Source: Echinometra lucunter
Taxonomy: Eukaryota; Echinodermata; Echinoidea; Camarodonta; Echinometridae
Length of the DNA: 64,000 nucleotides
Direction: 5' to 3'
Assembly (NCBI GenBank): GCA_029962745.1
Contig: CM057154.1
Span: forward strand, 32,426,424-32,490,423
Below the pieces are notes generated by a model. It had not been told where the DNA came from and searched no databases. It was given only the letters and a program-made list of their open reading frames with translations. Both the position numbers and the translations under genes were made by a program. This document shows positions 61,059 through 64,000 of this stretch, one piece after another; the stretch's first letter is position 1; the number at the start of each line of letters is the position of its first letter.

Positions 61059-61445
61059 GTGTCGAGTAAGGCAATCCAACGGAAGCGACGCAATCGTCAA
61101 TCGGCGCCAGCAGGCCGAGTGGCTAGCATCCTAATCGATTCCAACACATCTCTGCACAACGCCGCAGCTCATTCGGGAGCATCGTCAGCACCGGGTGAGA
61201 AAAGGCGGGAAACCTTACGGGAGGAGCTCCTGCGATCTCTGGTGGATGGTGCCTCAAAGAAGGACCCTTCGACCCTGCCGATCAAGAAGGCTGTCGATAT
61301 CACTGGAGAAGCAGTGGTGAATGGTGGTGATAGCACCAACAGTCTGAAACAAGTGGAGAACTCATTGAAGATCAACATGGTTCGACAGAAGGCGGGATAT
61401 GATGAACCGGACACGGCTCCCCGGTTCTCACCGATGCCGAATAAG
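61059..61445 (+). CDS. Gene 2 exon H: basic cluster plus amphipathic segment
   Basis: 387 nt, acceptor TTCTGTAG, donor GTAAAT, phase 0 both sides, 129 residues. It starts with a Lys-Arg-Lys-Arg-Arg-Asn-Arg-type cluster that could act as a nuclear or ER-retention signal. A possible helix (Arg-Glu-Glu-Leu-Leu-Arg-Ser-Leu) comes next, then a Lys/Asp/Ser-rich tail with a Pro-Arg-Phe-Ser-Pro motif. No domain is recognised. Confidence 0.72.
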
Positions 61446-61948
61446 GTAAATGACAAAAAGTGTATCAAAAATTAAGTTATGATGTCACGCAGAGTTATAT
61501 CCATTACAGGATGGGGCTGGGGTGATAATTGAAAGTTCTGAAAAATGTGTACTATTTTCAGTATGTCATTTTCATTGAAAGCAGTCCCCCTCCCTTTTTT
61601 CCCCTGCCCCTCTTCCATTCCCCTTCATGTAGAGGGAATTCCGCTCCATTTTTCATGCAAAAGTAAATTCAATCCGTGTCATTATATAATTTCATTCCGT
61701 GTCATTATATAACTGCAATGATACTCTGATTTCTGATACATTTTCCATGTTAGCATTTTCAGCAAACGAAGAATAGTTATCACGGATTCTTGTAATTATC
61801 AGAAACTGTGCACAAATTTTAATGACTTTCCTCAAACATGTGAGAGACAAGTTTGCATCTTGAGCCCATCTAAGAGATTTCTATGCTTATACGTTGGTAG
61901 AAGACAGTTAGTGTTATATCGTTTTCTGTGACTTGTGTTCTTTCACAG

Positions 61949-62143
61949 AAAAATTCGTTCTCTACTGAAGGCGGTACCCCCACTCCACCCTCCTCACCGG
62001 GAAATTCACCTTCGAGACAGCATCCAAGACGAAGGCGGAATAAGAGCTCTCTAAGTAGCTTAGTGTCAATGCCAAAAAGCTTTGTAGCGAGCAACGAATT
62101 CCTAAATGACATTCTTCTAAGTGATCGTGGGTCACATAAGAAG
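61949..62143 (+). CDS. Gene 2 exon I: Thr-Pro/Ser-Pro and Arg-rich segment
   Basis: 195 nt, acceptor TTTCACAG, donor GTAAGG, phase 0 both sides, 65 residues. It has a Thr-Pro-Thr-Pro-Pro-Ser-Ser-Pro stretch, an Arg-Arg-Arg-Arg cluster and a Ser/Leu-rich end reaching up to the first membrane exon. Copy 1 retains it without an acceptor (6,532-6,713). Confidence 0.75.
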
Positions 62144-62593
62144 GTAAGGACTTGTTTAACTTCAAAAAAATCATCCTGTATTTTCATTCCCAAATATCAG
62201 TTTTTATTATGATTTGTCGATTTACTTTCTAATGTAGAATGATTAATTCGAAGTCAACCCAAGTCATCACTACTGATATTCACATGTTCTTGTGTTACCA
62301 ATTTCGTAAATTCGGATAAGGTACAGTCACAGAAAACGTATAAACTTGTTTCAAGGTATTTTATATACATATTCACATATCTGTATAGATTTCCTAAGTC
62401 ACTAAGCGGAGGTCTTAATTATTTGATGTATTGTCAGGAAAGAAAAACAACCGTCAAACAATTATAAAGAAAAACATTTTGGCATGCTAGAAACATCATG
62501 AGTCTCAGAAGACCCACAAAGGCACCTCTTTTGTGTGGTTTCATTTTTCTATCACTTATTTCTGAGTTATCTTATTCTCTGTCGTCTTCACAG

Positions 62594-62744
62594 CTCAAAG
62601 CCATTGTCGGTTTCCTAGTCGGTCTCATACTCGGTGGTCTACTGTTCCTGGGACTCTACTACGGTCTCGACTACCCGATCTATCCCGCCCTCATCATTGC
62701 ACTGGTCGCAACAGCCTTCATGGCTCTCAGTCTCGCATTCACTG
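62594..62744 (+). CDS. Gene 2 exon J: membrane helices 1 and 2
   Basis: 151 nt, acceptor TTCACAG, donor GTAAGA, phase 0 to phase 1. Two hydrophobic segments: a Gly/Leu/Val-rich one of about 22 residues and an Ala/Ile/Leu-rich one of about 20, joined by a short Asp-Tyr-Pro-Ile-Tyr-Pro turn. This matches the paired N-terminal helices of DCST proteins. Confidence 0.82.
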
Positions 62745-63155
62745 GTAAGAATATAACCATGGGGGGGGGGGGGGATAATCATCGGTGACGCAGTATATAC
62801 GTAATTATATATCATCCAATTTATTTGTTTCTATCATAATTTTTCTGAGATTTTGTTATTCTGATTAGATTAGTTATTTAGATTAATTAGTTATTCGGTA
62901 AATCCGATGATAATACAATCTAAATGTTTGTATTTTGCATAAGCAAGTAGCAAAGAAAAAAAACTGATGAAATGGGTGTTTCAAATGACTCTTTTTACAA
63001 AACGAAAAGAAAAACAATAGTCTTTAAAAGCTTTTGCTTTGAACGCTACATTCTCTGAACTTCTCATAACTTCATTTGATCAGTATCTCCTTTCGAAGGA
63101 AGTAATGTAAATATTTTCTTGAATAACAAGATTCCTTTCTATCTCCCTATTGCAG

Positions 63156-63319
63156 TGCGTGCAAGATGTGTTTCAGCTTTAATGGTACCAACCATTTGCA
63201 CCTCGAGAGGTCGTGCGGCATTCCTAACCTTCATCGTGACTCTGTTATTGCGAGGACCCATCCACAATATCTACCTGAACTCTAACGAAGTTTCCGCCTC
63301 AATGAGCTGTAGTGCAGAG
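63156..63319 (+). CDS. Gene 2 exon K: helix 3 and Arg-Gly-Pro motif
   Basis: 164 nt, acceptor TATTGCAG, donor GTACAA, phase 1 to phase 0. It starts Val-Arg-Ala-Arg-Cys, has a hydrophobic run ending Leu-Leu-Leu-Arg-Gly-Pro, and ends Met-Ser-Cys-Ser-Ala-Glu. The Gly-Pro after the third helix and the following Cys-x-Ala-Glu are family hallmarks I recall for DCST2-type proteins. Confidence 0.83.
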
Positions 63320-63769
63320 GTACAAAATTAGTACTTTGGTTGAAATTCATGTACGACACCTGAATCGGCAAAAATTGCTGTTCATTCAGTTTCCTGCACT
63401 AATCGAATTCCCAAACCCCATCCCTTACATAATCCTAATCCTGACAACAGGGTTACATAACATCAACCCACTCGCAACACCAATCCTAACCTTGTATCTC
63501 TCTGACCCATATATGGCTGGAACAAGTATCGCCGGGCGGCCGGAGCAAGTTTCAGATAATCAGTTGTTTTCTAACAACTCTTTACTTATACGTGTTCAAA
63601 CTAAATCAAAATTTTTGAAAAGTATGATTACATTCATCCTGTTCATATAAGTTATGTCTTCTGTGGCAATTATGAGAAAAGTCTATCTCACTCTCAGGGG
63701 TGTTTGTCTTCTTTATAAGTGAACACAGATTGCTTATATTTCTTTCGCGCCCTCTTCCATCTTCTGCAG

Positions 63770-63940
63770 CTTGCATACAACCAGACACGTGAGATCCAGG
63801 AAACTGCACAACGGGTTCTCGATGCCTATGTCAGGGGACTCCTTTCCAGTATTGACCAAATCGAAGGTGCTGTGAGCAAAGTACAAGCGCTTTTTGAACC
63901 CCTCGAAACCGGTCTAGGTGTACTGAACCAAGGACTCGAT
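63770..63940 (+). CDS. Gene 2 exon L: extracellular helical segment with sequon
   Basis: 171 nt, acceptor TTCTGCAG, donor GTAAGT, phase 0 both sides, 57 residues. Asn-Gln-Thr sequon at the start, then an amphipathic helical stretch (Glu-Thr-Ala-Gln-Arg ... Val-Gln-Ala-Leu-Phe) ending Asn-Gln-Gly-Leu-Asp. The next exon should be a 145-nt cysteine exon to the right of the window. Confidence 0.82.
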
Positions 63941-64000
63941 GTAAGTTACATCTCTATTGATATGTTCACAGTGTTTTGATATAAATTACTGAATGATTAA

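Larger units (their letters stand above)
34184..63940 (+). other. DCST-type gene 2, 5' and middle part (span; continues past the window)
   Basis: Eleven exons join without a frame break: A 34,184-34,708, C 54,226-54,794, D 56,129-56,258, E 57,529-57,715, F 59,582-59,787, G 60,387-60,541, H 61,059-61,445, I 61,949-62,143, J 62,594-62,744, K 63,156-63,319 and L 63,770-63,940. Phases at the joins run 1,0,1,2,1,0,0,0,1,0 and each next exon starts in the matching phase. A-I add up to about 785 residues of hydrophilic, low-complexity sequence ahead of the first membrane helix, while vertebrate DCST proteins total only roughly 700-770 residues. The rest (cysteine exon and terminal RING-like exon) should lie to the right of the window. 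One transcript is inferred from phase and order only. Confidence 0.7.
31897..64000. repeat. Segmental duplication, copy 2 (partner 1-8,735)
   Basis: The fuller copy. Stretches with no counterpart in copy 1 are 32,266-34,183, 35,986-45,794, 48,298-49,912, 50,163-50,365, 51,502-52,268 and 52,536-61,949. The left border at 31,897 is only where copy 1's alignment reaches its own window edge, so the duplication may be larger. Confidence 0.93.

Noticed and set aside
61169..61468. Minus-strand open frame opposite exon H
   Set aside because: Antisense shadow; the plus strand has correct splice signals and phase.

Overview
This is a eukaryotic, animal window: AT-rich, intron-rich, full of microsatellites, MITE-like foldback elements, tRNA-derived SINEs and 5'-truncated LINEs. 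The repeat style and the protein family suggest a marine deuterostome, possibly a sea urchin, but nothing in the window proves the species. All convincing coding sequence belongs to one family, the DC-STAMP domain proteins of the DCST1/DCST2 type. These are multi-pass membrane proteins with a C-terminal RING-like cysteine cluster; DCST1/DCST2 in animals, SPE-42/SPE-49 in worms and Sneaky in flies act in sperm during fertilisation. The K/L exon junction and the C-terminal half look somewhat closer to DCST2 from memory, but I leave the symbol open.

Layout. (1) 1-12,545: gene 1, a decayed copy. Its acidic N-terminal exon (377-836) is frameshifted and has lost its splice donor. A large deletion removed the middle exons and the acceptor of the next one (6,532-6,713). 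The membrane exons (7,167-7,317; 7,746-7,909; 8,511-8,651) and a cysteine exon (10,582-10,726) remain open, and the terminal exon (11,275-12,545) carries several frameshifts and a stop. A hAT-type element (9,313-10,574) sits exactly at the 3' splice site of exon 10,582-10,726. (2) 15,491-19,477: two intact terminal exons of the same family, separated by an intron holding nested DNA transposons. They have no recognisable 5' exons of their own nearby. (3) 19,478-31,896: about 12 kb without a gene, with tandem and dispersed repeats, a 650-bp compound trinucleotide array and several MITEs. (4) 31,897-64,000: gene 2, a phase-consistent copy. It has an acidic exon, a possible alternative first exon, seven exons of a low-complexity Ser/Pro/Arg/Lys region, then the membrane exons; it runs off the right edge before its terminal exons.

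Regions 1-8.7 kb and 31.9-64 kb are a recent segmental duplication: both exons and introns align with few differences. Copy 2 carries about 25 kb that copy 1 lacks, in pieces of about 1.9, 9.8, 1.6, 0.2, 0.8 and 9.4 kb. Some are clean transposon insertions with a matching empty site in the other copy; the largest contains exons and is best read as a deletion in copy 1. The two 3' exon pairs (10,582/11,275 and 15,491/18,195) are much more diverged, so they stem from an older duplication.

Exon borders were placed by hand from GT/AG signals, reading phase and comparison between copies; all joins in gene 2 from 34,184 to 63,940 keep one reading frame. The true start of gene 2 and its 3' end are not resolved here. 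No bacterial, viral or CRISPR feature was seen.
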